A stretch of 46,392 bases of DNA from Cellulomonas citrea (GTDB lineage Bacteria; Actinomycetota; Actinomycetes; Actinomycetales; Cellulomonadaceae), in NCBI RefSeq assembly GCF_009829685.1, contig NZ_VWSD01000008.1, positions 1 through 46,392 on the forward strand, written 5' to 3'. The notes under the pieces were generated by a model. The model saw only the letters and a program-made list of their open reading frames with translations, did no database searches and was not told where the DNA came from. The translations under genes were made by a program, and so were the position numbers. Shown here in pieces: positions 22,133 through 30,671 of the stretch (its first letter is position 1; the number at the start of each line of letters is the position of its first letter).

Positions 22133-25090
22133 CTACGCGCTCTTGCCGTAGGTCTGCCGGAACACGGCATCCGCCAGCCAGGCGCGGAAGCTGTCGTTGT
22201 CGCTGAACTGCTTGAAGAGCTGGGTCTCGTCTCGCATCATCGACAGCACCACCCTGCCCAGGGCCTTGTCGAGCTCGATGCGGGCGTTGACCGGATCGTT
22301 GTTCTTCTGGGCGTTCTGGTAGGCGACGTCCTCGGCGACCCTCGCGGGGATCTCCTCGGTGATGCGCTTACGAACGCGGTCGGCGTCGTCCCACTCGATG
22401 TTGCCGAACTGGTCGTTGAAGGACTCCAGGATCAGCGAGAGGCGCTCGAGGTCGGGGTCAGGCCTCACCCCGCCGCCGGCGGACGGGACGGGGTCGAGCT
22501 CGCCGTCCTCGTCGGCCAGCGCGATCGCCATGGCGGTGCGCTTCTCCACTCGGTAGGAGTCCATGTCGATGGTCTCCAGGATCCCGGCGGACAGGTCGTC
22601 CTCCTTGGGAGCGGGGAGCTTGGGCACGAGGAAGTCGAGGAAGATCGACAGCTTCTCCCACTCGACATTGGAGTACGGCAGGATCGCCGAGAGGAACCCA
22701 TAGGTTCGCAGCAACGCCTTGGCTGAGCCCTTGAACGCGACCTGGTCGTCCTCGTCGAGGTGCTCGATGTACTCGGCGGCGCACGCGTCAAGCAGCGGGT
22801 CGAGCTGGTCGCGAGGTGCACCGGCCAAGTACTTCTCGACGAAGGTGTCGACGTGCTCCGGCGTGTACACACCGGACGCGCGCAGTTCGCCCGCCAGGTC
22901 GTGGAGCTTGTTGGGGTCGGTCTCCTCGGCCAGCACTGTGGTGCGGTAGTAGGGCGCGAACGACAGCTCGATCGCGTCGGCGTCGTTGGCGAAGTCGAGG
23001 ATCGCCACGTCGCGCTTGTCGGGGTGGGCGCGGTTGAGCCGCGAGAGGGTCTGCACCGCCTTGACCCCGGAGAGGGTCTTGTCCACGTACATGGTGTGCA
23101 GCAGAGGCTCGTCGTAGCCGGTCTGGAACTTGTCCGCGCAGACCAGGATCCGGTAGGGGTCTTCACGGATGCGGTCGGGGATGTCCTTGCTGGGGAATCC
23201 GTTGTAGTCGGACTCGGTGACCTTGAATCCGCCGCGTTCGGTGTCGGAGAACGCCACGATTGCTCGGTAGGGGCTCTTGCGCTCGATCAGGTAGGCGCTG
23301 ATCGCCTCGTAGTAGTCGATCGCCCGATCGATGCTTGAGGTGACGACCATTGCGCGCGCCTGGCCTTTGATCTTCTGCTTGGCCAGGACCTGGGTGTGGA
23401 AGTGGTCGACCATGATCTCGGCCTTGAGCCGGATCGCGTGGCGGTTGGACTCGACATAGGCGCGCAACTTCTTGGAGGCGCGGCCCGCGTCGAACTCCGG
23501 GTCGTCCTCGACGGTCTTGACGAGCTTGTAGTAGCTGTCCACCGGGACGTAGCTGGCCAGAACGTCTAGGATGAAGCCCTCGCCGATGGCCTGCTTCATC
23601 GTGTATGCGTGGAACGGGCGGTGCCCGGTCGTCCCGTCCGGCTGGGGGAACGGCACTCCGAAGGTCTCAAGGGTCTTGTTCTTCGGGGTGGCGGTGAATG
23701 CGAAGTACGACGCATTGGCCGGCATCTTCTTGGCCGCCACGAGCCGGTTGAGCTGGTCCTCGACCTCCTCACCGTTCACCGGCGGGAGCCCTTCCGCGGA
23801 CAGTGCGGTGGCCAGTGCCGCGGTCGCCTTGCCGCCCTGGCTGGAGTGGGCCTCGTCGATGATGATCGCGAACCGGCGGTCTCGGTGGGCGGTGCCGAGG
23901 TTGGCAACGATGTAGGGGAACTTCTGCACCGTGGTGACGATGACCTTCTTGCCTGCCTCGATCGCGGTGCGCAGGTCGGCGGACCGGTCGGCGTGCACGA
24001 CCGTGGAACCCACCTGGGTGAACCCCTTGATGGTGGCCTCGATCTGACGGTCGAGGATCTTGCGGTCGGTGACGACGATGACCGAGTCGAACGCTGGCGC
24101 TCCCTCGTAGCGAGCGGTGGTGAGTTGGTGCGCGAGCCACGCGATGGAGTTGGACTTGCCGCTGCCGGCCGAGTGCTCGATGAGGTAGCGCTGGCCCGCG
24201 CCCTTGGCTTCGACGTCGGCGAGCAGGCGCCGCACGACGTCGAGCTGGTGGTAGCGAGGGAAGATCTGGGCGCTGGTCTTCTTGCCCGTCTGAGGGTTCT
24301 TGACCGTGACGATCTGGGCGTAGCTCTCGATGATGTTCGCCAGCGACGCTGGGGCGAGGATGCGCCGCCACAGGTAGTCGGTGGCGATCCCGTCGGGGTT
24401 GGGCGGGTTGCCGGCGCCGTCGTTGAAGCCCTGGTCGAACGGCAGGAACCATGACGCCTTGCCGGCCAGGCGCGTGCAGAACCGGACCCTGTGATCGTCG
24501 ACGGCGAGGTGGGCCATGCATCGACCGAACCCGAACAGCAGCTCCCGCGGGTCCCGGTCGCGCTTGTACTGCTCGACGGCCTCCTCGACGGTCTGCTTGG
24601 TGATGGAGTTCTTCAGCTCGAACGTCAGCAGAGGCAGACCGTTGACGAACACCGCCAGGTCCAGGGCGCGGCCGGTGTCGGTGGGGCTGTAGCGCAGCTG
24701 GCGGGTGACGGTGAACCGGTTGAGGGCGAACCGCCCCGCTGCGCGCTCGTTCCCCGGGGTAGGGCTGGGGTAGTACAGGTCGATGGTGTGTGGGCCGTGC
24801 TGCACGCCGTTGCGCAGGGCGGCCACCCCACCGCGCTTGGTCAACTCGCCCTGGAGTCGGGCGAGGAACGAGCGTCGAGTGGTCGAGTCGTGTCCCAGGT
24901 CGAGCGCGTCTGCCGTGGCGGGTTGGGTGGCCTGGAGGAACGCAGTGAGCTGGGCCAGGTCCACCGCGTGCGCACGGTCGTAGTCGCCGGGGTCGCCCTC
25001 GACCCAGCGCACCGCGTTGCCCGCGGTGTCGCCGGTCATCTGGGCCACGATCAGCGCTTCGAGGCTCGCCTCATTCAGGCTGGTGACCAT
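22133..25090 (-). CDS. hsdR: Type I restriction enzyme subunit R (HsdR)
   Basis: A 985-residue motor and nuclease subunit that translocates DNA and cuts at a distance from the recognition site. The N-terminal PD-(D/E)xK nuclease has LDLAVFVNGLPLLTFELK (Asp144, Glu158, Lys160). The helicase has Walker A SAGSGKS (307-313), DEAH (412-415) and later SF2 motifs such as QTGYDEPLL. A C-terminal helical region would contact HsdM/HsdS. Length is normal for the family. It is the last gene of the operon and overlaps rhuM by 20 nt. Confidence 0.95.
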   Translation of the reverse strand: MVTSLNEASLEALIVAQMTGDTAGNAVRWVEGDPGDYDRAHAVDLAQLTAFLQATQPATADALDLGHDSTTRRSFLARLQGELTKRGGVAALRNGVQHGPHTIDLYYPSPTPGNERAAGRFALNRFTVTRQLRYSPTDTGRALDLAVFVNGLPLLTFELKNSITKQTVEEAVEQYKRDRDPRELLFGFGRCMAHLAVDDHRVRFCTRLAGKASWFLPFDQGFNDGAGNPPNPDGIATDYLWRRILAPASLANIIESYAQIVTVKNPQTGKKTSAQIFPRYHQLDVVRRLLADVEAKGAGQRYLIEHSAGSGKSNSIAWLAHQLTTARYEGAPAFDSVIVVTDRKILDRQIEATIKGFTQVGSTVVHADRSADLRTAIEAGKKVIVTTVQKFPYIVANLGTAHRDRRFAIIIDEAHSSQGGKATAALATALSAEGLPPVNGEEVEDQLNRLVAAKKMPANASYFAFTATPKNKTLETFGVPFPQPDGTTGHRPFHAYTMKQAIGEGFILDVLASYVPVDSYYKLVKTVEDDPEFDAGRASKKLRAYVESNRHAIRLKAEIMVDHFHTQVLAKQKIKGQARAMVVTSSIDRAIDYYEAISAYLIERKSPYRAIVAFSDTERGGFKVTESDYNGFPSKDIPDRIREDPYRILVCADKFQTGYDEPLLHTMYVDKTLSGVKAVQTLSRLNRAHPDKRDVAILDFANDADAIELSFAPYYRTTVLAEETDPNKLHDLAGELRASGVYTPEHVDTFVEKYLAGAPRDQLDPLLDACAAEYIEHLDEDDQVAFKGSAKALLRTYGFLSAILPYSNVEWEKLSIFLDFLVPKLPAPKEDDLSAGILETIDMDSYRVEKRTAMAIALADEDGELDPVPSAGGGVRPDPDLERLSLILESFNDQFGNIEWDDADRVRKRITEEIPARVAEDVAYQNAQKNNDPVNARIELDKALGRVVLSMMRDETQLFKQFSDNDSFRAWLADAVFRQTYGKSA

Positions 25091-26114
25091 CGCCCGGTTC
25101 CCCCTGTGTCAGGTGCCGCTCGGCTTCGAGCAGCGCATCAAGGTCACTGATCTCATCGGCCGCTGCACGCTGGGACTCCAGCTCGCGGCGCTGGGCGTCC
25201 CACTCGGCGTACCGCTCGGCCACGATCTGCTCGACGTGGCTGTGCGCCACCGACCCGGCGCCGGTCAGCACCGGGTACTCCTGGAACTCAACGAACCGAT
25301 CAGTCTGCGCGACCCAGTCCGCCATCGACGTCGTCTGCCGCCGGCGGGCCCGCCCCTCGGCGAAGTCCAGGAACTGGGTCGTCAGCAGGTTCAGGTCACT
25401 CACCTCCGCTTCGGTGAGGTAGTTCTTCGCGACCGAGGCGTCGGTCTTGCGCGGGCGGTCGCCCTTCCAGGTCGTCAGGCCCAAGGTGCCCGATGCCGGG
25501 TCGCATCGTTCACGGATCAGCTCCCCGGCAGTGCGGCCCGTGACGGCGTGCAGGAGCTTGTTCTGGATGGTCGCGAAGAACGTCCTGGCGAGGTCGCTGG
25601 TGCCGTCGTAGTCCGCACTCGTGGTCGCGAAGAGGTCGCGGACCTTGAGGTAGAACCGCTTCTCCGAGGCCCGGATGTCGCGGATGCGTTCGAGCAGCTC
25701 GTCGAAGTAGTCAGCGCCCGGGTCCTTGAGTCGCTCGTCCTGTAGCGCGAAGCCCTTTACGAGGTACTCCGTCAGGACGGTGGTGGCCCACTGGCGGAAC
25801 TGGACGGCCCTCGCGGTCGTGACCCGGTACCCGACGGCCAGGACCATGTCGAGGTTGTAGATCTTCAGCTCGCGACGGACCTGGCGCGTGCCCTCGGTGC
25901 GAACCATCAACTCAGAGTTGACGGTTGACTCGTCGACCTCCCCGTCGGCGAGTACCCGGGCGATGGTCTGCTGGACGTTCTGAGCCGAGGTCCCGTAGAG
26001 ATCGGCCATCTGGGCCTGAGTGAGCCATACCGTCCCGCCGACCGCGCGCAGCTGAACCACCGAGCCACCGTCATCGGCCCGGTACAGGATCAGCTCACCG
26101 GCGAGTTCACTCAC
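25071..26114 (-). CDS. rhuM: RhuM family protein inside the type I R-M operon
   Basis: A 347-residue RhuM-type protein. The N-terminal virulence-RhuM domain is clear: VWLTQAQMADLYGTSAQNVQQTI, then the NSELMVRTEGTRQVRRELK region and IYNLDMVLAVGYRV. The middle resembles a Fic/Bro-like helical region, and the C-terminal part carries charged helices (AEWDAQRRELESQRAA). RhuM genes frequently lie in type I R-M operons, but their role is unknown. The GTG start overlaps the hsdS stop (GTGA) and its end overlaps hsdR by 20 nt, so it is fully embedded in the operon and coupled to it. Confidence 0.9.
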   Translation of the reverse strand: MSELAGELILYRADDGGSVVQLRAVGGTVWLTQAQMADLYGTSAQNVQQTIARVLADGEVDESTVNSELMVRTEGTRQVRRELKIYNLDMVLAVGYRVTTARAVQFRQWATTVLTEYLVKGFALQDERLKDPGADYFDELLERIRDIRASEKRFYLKVRDLFATTSADYDGTSDLARTFFATIQNKLLHAVTGRTAGELIRERCDPASGTLGLTTWKGDRPRKTDASVAKNYLTEAEVSDLNLLTTQFLDFAEGRARRRQTTSMADWVAQTDRFVEFQEYPVLTGAGSVAHSHVEQIVAERYAEWDAQRRELESQRAAADEISDLDALLEAERHLTQGEPGDGHQPE

Positions 26115-27418
26115 GCGTCGACGTCCTCCAAGAGCTCTGCAGCCTCGTCGACAAGATCATCGTCCATGCCACCGACATCGGCGGTGACCTCGTCCGGAGC
26201 CAGGTCAGGGAGCGTCGCCGAGATGTGCCGCACGTCGACCTGACCGGTGACGACATCGGACGTCAGGCGGGTCCGGAACTCGCGCAGCAGGCCGATCTCG
26301 CGTAGGACGGCTGATCTTGCCGCATCGGCACGCACGGCTTCCGCTTCAATCCGATTGACGATGTCGCGCTGCTCGCTGAGCGAAGGGAGTTCGATGGGGA
26401 ACGACGAAAGCACGGGCAGTCGCAAAGACTCCATGGTGACGGTGTTGCTCTGGGATAATGCAAAGCGGCGAAAATGTGTTGACAGATACCAGTAGAAGAA
26501 GCGCCCATCGACACCGTCGAAGTCTGAGAAGATGTAGACGCGCTGATGGGCCTGGAACTTGCCATTGAAGTAGTGGAAGACCTTGCCCACCCCACCCTGG
26601 CCGTCGCCCGGCGTCATCACGGCCTCGGTGTCCATCAAGAAGCCGCGCGCACGGAGAATCTCGCGACCACGCACGAAAAACGGGTACTCACCCTCGGGAT
26701 CAGCGTTCCCCGAGTCCTCGACGCCCGTTGAAATCTTGCATAGACGCCCGGCGGAGACACGTCGCCAGCCCGTGGAGTCTCCATCTGATGTGGACGTCAG
26801 GAGGCGCCTGGTCAAGGCCTGATGTTGCTCATCGATCAGACCGCTAAGGCGCCGCTTGGCGGCGATGGCGCGGTCGATGCGGCGGTGGGCGTGGGCGAGG
26901 TACTTGACGATCGCCGCCTGCTCGTCGCGTGACGGAAGCGGAACTGGGTCGCGCGCAAGACGCGGGTACTCGATGTTCTGGCCCTCCCGGATCCCCGTCA
27001 CGGTCAGGGTCAGCGCGTCAACGAAAGGCCGCGACTTGAAGAGTAGCGTCAGGTAGTCCGCATCAGCTGGCTCGCGGGATTCGAGGACTGTGTAGGCAGG
27101 GCTGATGATGCCCCGGGCGTGGGCGCGCTCGATTCCGCCTTGAAACGAGCGGAGGCTGATGACGAAGTCGCCGACCTCGACCAACTTGAGCAGGTCGAGG
27201 TCCTTCTGTGCCGTGACGGTCCTCGACCCGTAGTCGGCCTTGCGGATCACCCCGCGGGACTGGGTCGCGGCGAGAAGCGGCTCGTCTGGGAACCCGCGTA
27301 CGTTCTTCTCGGTCAGAACAGTCTTGAGTCGCGGAGATGCCCAGTGACTGGGCAATCGTGGCAGCCATGGCGTGCCAGAGCCCCGATAGGACTCGTGCGG
27401 CTTGAGCTCGCTGAACAT
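26111..27418 (-). CDS. hsdS: Type I restriction-modification specificity subunit (HsdS)
   Basis: A 435-residue specificity subunit with two target-recognition domains and two helical spacers. TRD1 is about residues 1-165 and ends with the spacer DPVPLPSRDEQAAIVKYL, the typical LPxxxEQxxIv motif. TRD2 is about 215-370 and ends with FPIELPSLSEQRDIVNRI. Each TRD reads one half of a bipartite DNA target. The start ATG overlaps the hsdM stop (TGATG). The C-terminal tail is unusually long and acidic (DDDLVDEAAELLEDVDA). Confidence 0.93.
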   Translation of the reverse strand: MFSELKPHESYRGSGTPWLPRLPSHWASPRLKTVLTEKNVRGFPDEPLLAATQSRGVIRKADYGSRTVTAQKDLDLLKLVEVGDFVISLRSFQGGIERAHARGIISPAYTVLESREPADADYLTLLFKSRPFVDALTLTVTGIREGQNIEYPRLARDPVPLPSRDEQAAIVKYLAHAHRRIDRAIAAKRRLSGLIDEQHQALTRRLLTSTSDGDSTGWRRVSAGRLCKISTGVEDSGNADPEGEYPFFVRGREILRARGFLMDTEAVMTPGDGQGGVGKVFHYFNGKFQAHQRVYIFSDFDGVDGRFFYWYLSTHFRRFALSQSNTVTMESLRLPVLSSFPIELPSLSEQRDIVNRIEAEAVRADAARSAVLREIGLLREFRTRLTSDVVTGQVDVRHISATLPDLAPDEVTADVGGMDDDLVDEAAELLEDVDA

Positions 27419-29391
27419 CAGCCAACGATCTCGCTGAGCAGGGTGTCGGTCTTGGCTTCGAGGGCGCGGATGTCGGCTCGGATCTCGTCCAGCGTGCGGA
27501 GCGGTGTCGGCTTGTAGAAGTGCTTGGTGAAGCTGATCTCGTAGCCGATCTTCGTCTTGGTCTCGTCCACCCAGGCGTCGGACGCGTAGGGCAGCACTTC
27601 GCGTCGGATGAACGCCTCGATGCCGTCGCGCCACTGCCCTGCGGGCTCGGTGAGCGGGATCTGCTCGGTGTCGCGCAGATCGGTGTCGGGCTCGTACTCG
27701 ACCACTCGGGTGTGCCCGTCGATCGTTGCCTCGAACCGGCCGAGCACCGGGTCAGCCGGGGTGCCGGCCCGGTGCACCTTCTTGATGACCGGCGCGGCGG
27801 TCTCGTCGCGCTCGGCGGACTCCTTGAGCTTGCGGATCTCGGCGGCGGTGTAGACCCGTCCGGCCTCGACGCCGGCGAGCCGCAGCGGCCGCTCCACCAC
27901 GACCTTGGAGTACCCGAAGTCGGCGTTTTCGAACACCTTGGAGCGCTCGTCGTTGGCACCGTCGAACGCGAGGAACGTTGCGACCACATGGTCGATGTCG
28001 GCTGCGGACAGCTCGCAGTTCTTCTTGCCGAGGTTCTTGCGCAGCGGGGTGGACCAGGCGCTTGCGTCGATGAGCTGGACCTTGCCCTTGCGGTGGGCGG
28101 GCTTGCGGTTGCTCAGCACCCACACGTAGGTGGCGATGCCGGTGTTGTAGAACATGTTCAGCGGCAGGGCGACGATGGCCTCGAGCCAGTCGTTCTCGAT
28201 GATCCAGCGGCGGATGTTGGACTCGCCCTGGCCGGCGTCGCCGGTGAACAGCGACGAGCCGTTGTGGACCTCGGCGATGCGGCTGCCGAGCGGGGTCTTG
28301 TGCTTCATCTTCGAGACCAGGTTGGCCAGGAAGAGCAGCTGGCCGTCGCTAGACCGTGTGATTAGCGAGTACTCGGGGTCGCCGTCGTGGGTGACGACGA
28401 AGCGTGGGTCGCGGATGCCGGTCTTGCCGCCCATGCGGTCGAGGTCGGTCTTCCAGGACTTGCCGTATGGGGGGTTGGAGAGCATGAAGTCGAACTCCAT
28501 GCTCGGGTAGGCGTCGTTGGACAGGGTCGACCACTCGGGCCCGCCGACGACGTCGTCGGCGGCCTGGCCCTTGCCCTTGAGGATGAGATCGGCCTTGGCG
28601 ATGGCGTAGGTCTCGGCGTTGATCTCCTGGCCGTACAGGTGCGTCGAGACCTGGATGCCTCGCGCCGCGGTGAGTCCTTCGAGGGTCTCCTCGGCGACCG
28701 TGAGCATGCCGCCAGTACCCATCGCGCCGTCGTAGAGCAGGTACGTGCCCGAGGGGATCTGGTCGGCGATCGGCTCAAACATCAGCCGCGTCATCAGCCG
28801 CACAGCGTCACGCGGGGTCCAGTGCTCGCCGGCCTCCTCGTTGTTCTCCTCGTTGAAGCGGCGCACCAGCTCCTCGAACACCGAGCCCATGCCGTGGTTG
28901 TCCAGGCCGCCAGGGTTGGCTGCGGTGCGGGGGGAGACGTCCAGGGAGGGGTCGAGGAACTTCTCGATGAGCGCACCCAACGCGTCGGCCTTGGTCAGAC
29001 GTGGGATCTGGTTGCGGAACTCGAAGTTGTCGAGGATCTCCTGGACGTTCGGAGAGAAGCCGTCCAGGTAGGCCTCGAAGTCGGCCCGGAGCTGGGCCTG
29101 GGATCGGGCGGCCCGCAGGTCGCGCAGAGTGAATGGCGAGGTGTTGTAGAAGTCCTGCTCGGCCGCCTGGCGCAGAGCGGCGTCCTGGTTATCGATCCCG
29201 CTGTTGTCCAGCGCAGACTTCATCGTCAGGACGGCCTTCTTGGTCGGCTCCAGAACGCTGTCCAGGCGCCGCAGCACCGTGAAGGGAAGGATGACGTCGC
29301 GGTACTTGCCGCGTACGTACAGGTCGCGCAGCACGTCGTCGGCGATGCCCCAGATGAACGAGATGATCTTGCTGTGGGTGCTGCTGTTCAC
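27418..29391 (-). CDS. hsdM: Type I restriction-modification methyltransferase (HsdM)
   Basis: A 657-residue N6-adenine methyltransferase. The N-terminal HsdM helical domain (residues 8-130) is followed by the catalytic domain: GEHWTPR (188-194), AdoMet motif I DGAMGTGG (221-228) and catalytic NPPY (306-309). With HsdS it methylates the target; with HsdR it completes the restriction complex. I chose the GTG at 29391, preceded by AAGGAG; the in-frame extension to 29634 would run over the promoter region. First gene of the operon, close to the tRNA end of the island. Confidence 0.95.
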   Translation of the reverse strand: MNSSTHSKIISFIWGIADDVLRDLYVRGKYRDVILPFTVLRRLDSVLEPTKKAVLTMKSALDNSGIDNQDAALRQAAEQDFYNTSPFTLRDLRAARSQAQLRADFEAYLDGFSPNVQEILDNFEFRNQIPRLTKADALGALIEKFLDPSLDVSPRTAANPGGLDNHGMGSVFEELVRRFNEENNEEAGEHWTPRDAVRLMTRLMFEPIADQIPSGTYLLYDGAMGTGGMLTVAEETLEGLTAARGIQVSTHLYGQEINAETYAIAKADLILKGKGQAADDVVGGPEWSTLSNDAYPSMEFDFMLSNPPYGKSWKTDLDRMGGKTGIRDPRFVVTHDGDPEYSLITRSSDGQLLFLANLVSKMKHKTPLGSRIAEVHNGSSLFTGDAGQGESNIRRWIIENDWLEAIVALPLNMFYNTGIATYVWVLSNRKPAHRKGKVQLIDASAWSTPLRKNLGKKNCELSAADIDHVVATFLAFDGANDERSKVFENADFGYSKVVVERPLRLAGVEAGRVYTAAEIRKLKESAERDETAAPVIKKVHRAGTPADPVLGRFEATIDGHTRVVEYEPDTDLRDTEQIPLTEPAGQWRDGIEAFIRREVLPYASDAWVDETKTKIGYEISFTKHFYKPTPLRTLDEIRADIRALEAKTDTLLSEIVG

Positions 29392-29425
29392 TGGGCATTG
29401 CTCCTTGCGGTGGTGCGCGGCTCGT

Positions 29426-29439
29426 GAGACGCGCGTCTC
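29426..29439. promoter_or_regulatory. Perfect palindrome upstream of hsdM
   Basis: GAGACGC-GCGTCTC is a 14-bp perfect palindrome 34 nt upstream of the hsdM start. It may be the operator that delays or limits expression of the R-M operon; no controller (C) protein gene is visible, so the regulator is unknown. Confidence 0.45.
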
Positions 29440-29622
29440 GGGGAAGCCTAGCCAGTTGCTCGCGGTGGAGCAGATCGCGCCGTCCGATGCGCTCGACTGA
29501 CCTCGGATACGAGTGAGAGGGGCCGCGTCGAGTGTCTCGGCGAGCGGGTCAGGGAAACGGGCTGGACCTGGCAGACGGGATCGTTGGCCGCTCCAGGCGC
29601 CGAAGCGGCCGCCCCGGATCTC

Positions 29623-29682
29623 TGACCTGCACAAACGATGGAGCGGGTGACGGGAATCGAACCCGCGCTCTCAGCTTGGGAA
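29623..29682 (-). repeat. attR-like core overlapping tRNA-Gly
   Basis: The 60-bp partner of 14286-14345. It covers the 3' half of the tRNA-Gly gene and 16 nt beyond. Because the tRNA is intact here and only its 3' half is at the left copy, the island inserted into the tRNA 3' half and restored the gene. Confidence 0.9.
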
Positions 29683-29712
29683 GCTGAAGTTCTACCATTG
29701 AACTACACCCGC
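29639..29712 (-). tRNA. tRNA-Gly(CCC)
   Basis: A 74-nt cloverleaf including encoded CCA. On the minus strand the acceptor GCGGGTG pairs with CACCCGC, the D-stem GTTC with GAAC, the anticodon stem TCAGC with GCTGA around loop TTCCCAA (anticodon CCC), and the T-loop is GTTCGATTC-like. The gene is complete, so Gly-CCC decoding survives the island insertion. A TATGCT hexamer about 45 nt upstream could be its -10. Confidence 0.97.
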
Positions 29713-29849
29713 GTGGCGATCCCTTGACCCGCGAACGGTGCGGGGTTCAGGACAGCGCCGACAGCATACCGACTCCGGGGCCCTGCTCCCCACCCCGTTC
29801 CGACGACGGCCCGGACCACCCCGTTCCGACGACGACCGCCGGGATCACC

Positions 29850-30671
29850 TCAGCGCGAGGCCCCCCCGAGCATCCCGCGCACGAAGTGCTTCTGCGCGAA
29901 CGCGTAGGCGATCACGACGGGCGCGGCGACGATCATGCCGCCCGCGGCGAGCAGCGCGTAGTCGGTGGACCGGCGGCCCTGGAAGAACGCCATCCCGAGC
30001 GGTGCGGTGCGCAGCGACTCGTCGGTCACCATGACGAGGGGGATGAGGAACTCGTTCCAGGTCCACATGCCCAGCAGCAGGCACATGGTGAGCACCGCGG
30101 GCCGCAGGGCCGGCAGCGCGACCTGCCACATGAGCCGCCACTCCGACGCCCCGTCGAGCCGGGCAGCCTCGATGATGGACGTCGGGAACTGCTTGAAGTT
30201 GTTGCGCATCCAGAACGTGCCGAAGGCCAGCGACTGCGCCACCTGCGGGGCGATGAGGCCCCAGTAGGTGTTCGTCAGGCCCATCCCGCGCAGGTTGTAG
30301 TACAGCGGGATGATGAACGCCTCGGCCGGCAGCATGAGGCCGATGAGCAGCAGGAAGAACAGCGGGGTGGACCCCGGGAAGTCCAGCCGGGCGAACCCGT
30401 AGCCCGCGGCGGACGCGAGCGCGACGGTGAGGGCCACGACCGCGACCGTCACGATCACCGACGAGCGCATGTAGACGGTGAAGTGGCCCTCCGCCCAGGC
30501 GGCCTTGAAGTTGCTCCAGGCCAGGGACGACGGGATGGCGAGCCCACCGGTGGCCTCGGCCCGCGGGGTGAGCGCCGAGAGCACGACGCCGACCAGGGGC
30601 AGCAGCGCGCTGATCGTGAACAGCGACAGGACCGCGTAGTTGAACCCTGCCTCGAGCCGGGAGATCTTCAT
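29850..30671 (-). CDS. CUT1 carbohydrate ABC transporter permease (MalG-like)
   Basis: A 273-residue inner-membrane permease with six predicted helices. The EAA loop that docks the ATPase is visible (EAARLDGASEWRLMWQVALPALRP). Its ATG overlaps the stop of the upstream MalF-like gene (ATGA). It is the last gene of the minus-strand import operon. No ATPase gene follows, so a shared MsiK-type ATPase encoded elsewhere, as is common in Actinobacteria, probably energises it. Confidence 0.93.
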   Translation of the reverse strand: MKISRLEAGFNYAVLSLFTISALLPLVGVVLSALTPRAEATGGLAIPSSLAWSNFKAAWAEGHFTVYMRSSVIVTVAVVALTVALASAAGYGFARLDFPGSTPLFFLLLIGLMLPAEAFIIPLYYNLRGMGLTNTYWGLIAPQVAQSLAFGTFWMRNNFKQFPTSIIEAARLDGASEWRLMWQVALPALRPAVLTMCLLLGMWTWNEFLIPLVMVTDESLRTAPLGMAFFQGRRSTDYALLAAGGMIVAAPVVIAYAFAQKHFVRGMLGGASR

